A DNA stretch of 7,277 bases from assembly GCA_003151215.1 (NCBI GenBank), contig PLXB01000320.1, positions 1 to 7,277 of the forward strand. Direction: 5' to 3'. Below are positions 6,628 through 7,277 of this stretch, one piece after another. The first letter of the stretch is position 1, and every line of letters starts with the position of its first letter. Source of the stretch: Ignavibacteriota bacterium (GTDB lineage Bacteria; Bacteroidota; Kapaibacteriia; Palsa-1295). The notes beneath the pieces are model-generated. The model had not been told where the DNA came from. It searched no databases and was given only the letters and a program-made list of their open reading frames with translations. A program made the translations under genes and the position numbers.

Positions 6628-7277
6628 CTATCGTGTCATTTCATCACGCTCAACGACTCCGTCGCGGATGCGGACGATGCGATGCGCATGATGTGCTATG
6701 TCTTCCTCATGCGTTACGAGAATGATCGTATTGCCTTTATCGTGAAGTTCCTGAAAGAAGCGCATAATGTCCTCTCCGGTTTTGGAATCGAGATTACCGG
6801 TTGGTTCATCGGCAAGAAGGATCGAGGGGCGAGTCACCAGAGCACGGGCTATAGCAACACGCTGGGTTTGGCCACCACTCAGCTGGCTCGGCAGGAAATA
6901 CTCACGGTCTTGAATGCCGACGCGTTCCAAAACAGCGCTGGCCATCTTGAGGCGACGGGTTAGGGTGATGCCTTTGTAGGTCAAGGGTAGGGCAACGTTT
7001 TCGAGCACCGTCAGGCGAGGCAACAGGTTGTAGGATTGGAAAATAAAGCCGATAGTATCGCGCCGAATCCTAGCTGATTGATTGGGTCGTAGTCGTGAGA
7101 CGGACTTGTTATCCAGTTTATAACTACCTTGACTTGGGCGATCTAGCAGGCCAATAACGTTCATGAGCGTGCTTTTGCCGCATCCGCTGGGGCCCATCAC
7201 AGCCACGAATTCACCCCTATCAATAGATAGGCTGACTTCGTTGAGCGCCAGGGTAGTGGCGTCGCCGAAGCCGTACA
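6628..7277 (-). CDS. ABC transporter ATPase, MacB/LolD type (5' partial)
   Basis: The reading frame is still open at the right edge, so the true start lies outside the window. A GTG at 7206 is internal, because the codons before it encode the expected [19 protein letters not shown]. The visible part has 215 residues. The A-loop Tyr is residue 1. Walker [10 protein letters not shown] is at 28-36, Q-loop [10 protein letters not shown] around Gln80, signature LSGGQTQR from 132 (usually LSGGQQQR), Walker B ILLADE at 152-157, D-loop GNLDS, and switch His189 in LVTHEED. About ten residues are probably missing. This subfamily powers MacB, LolCDE and FtsEX-like systems, and the protein surely serves the two permeases immediately downstream. 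It ends in TAG at 6630-6628. GC over 6661-7277 is about 53% by hand count, slightly above the spots I sampled in the permeases. Confidence 0.95.
   Translation of the reverse strand, partial: YGFGDATTLALNEVSLSIDRGEFVAVMGPSGCGKSTLMNVIGLLDRPSQGSYKLDNKSVSRLRPNQSARIRRDTIGFIFQSYNLLPRLTVLENVALPLTYKGITLTRRLKMASAVLERVGIQDREYFLPSQLSGGQTQRVAIARALVTRPSILLADEPTGNLDSKTGEDIMRFFQELHDKGNTIILVTHEEDIAHHAHRIVRIRDGVVERDEMTR

Noticed and set aside
6628..7277. Slightly higher GC in the ATPase gene as a sign of transfer
   Set aside because: Hand counts per 60 bases vary from about 43% to 60% within the gene and from 30% to 57% in the permeases, so the difference is not convincing.
4110..7277. Identifying the transporter as LolCDE or MacAB by name
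   Set aside because: The motifs fit the wider MacB/LolD superfamily, but no adaptor, LolA or outer membrane channel is visible, so a specific name is unsupported.

Overview
The window looks like ordinary chromosome from a Gram-negative bacterium. An apolipoprotein N-acyltransferase (Lnt) implies an outer membrane carrying lipoproteins. Three things loosely suggest the Bacteroidota/Ignavibacteriota (FCB) side of the tree: moderate GC (roughly 45-50% by eye), few recognisable Shine-Dalgarno sites, and a cytochrome c domain fused to a YVTN beta-propeller. This taxonomic guess is an inference and could be wrong. I see no phage, transposon, CRISPR, tRNA or rRNA.

Layout. The plus strand carries one gene at the left edge (1-1196). 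It is the 3' part of a protein with the tail of a cytochrome c domain followed by an apparently complete seven-bladed propeller; its true start lies outside the window. It converges, across 24 bp, on a block of six minus-strand genes that fills the rest of the window. In transcription order these are: an ABC exporter ATPase cut off at the right edge (6628-7277), two MacB/FtsX-type permeases (5348-6592 and 4110-5348), Lnt (2294-4018), a PAP2-family membrane phosphatase (1606-2184), and a small secreted cysteine-containing protein (1221-1595). Gaps between successive genes are 35 bp, a 1-nt TAATG overlap, 91 bp, 109 bp and 10 bp. The ABC genes are therefore surely one unit and the last two genes another. 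Lnt may be read with the ABC genes or from its own promoter.

How the genes may work together. The ATPase and two non-identical permeases should form one MacB-type transporter with a heterodimeric membrane part. This family moves substrates from the inner membrane or periplasm rather than through a transmembrane channel. Lnt finishes lipoproteins in the same membrane, and the PAP2 enzyme dephosphorylates a lipid phosphate or pyrophosphate. The shared theme is envelope lipid and lipoprotein handling, but the substrate of the transporter cannot be read from the sequence.

I found no convincing undescribed system. The points most worth a second look are the hairpin and 10-bp repeat abutting the GTG start of the first permease, the hairpin between the second permease and lnt, the small secreted Cys protein coupled to the PAP2 gene, and the cytochrome-propeller fusion. 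No stretch above about 110 bp lacks a gene.
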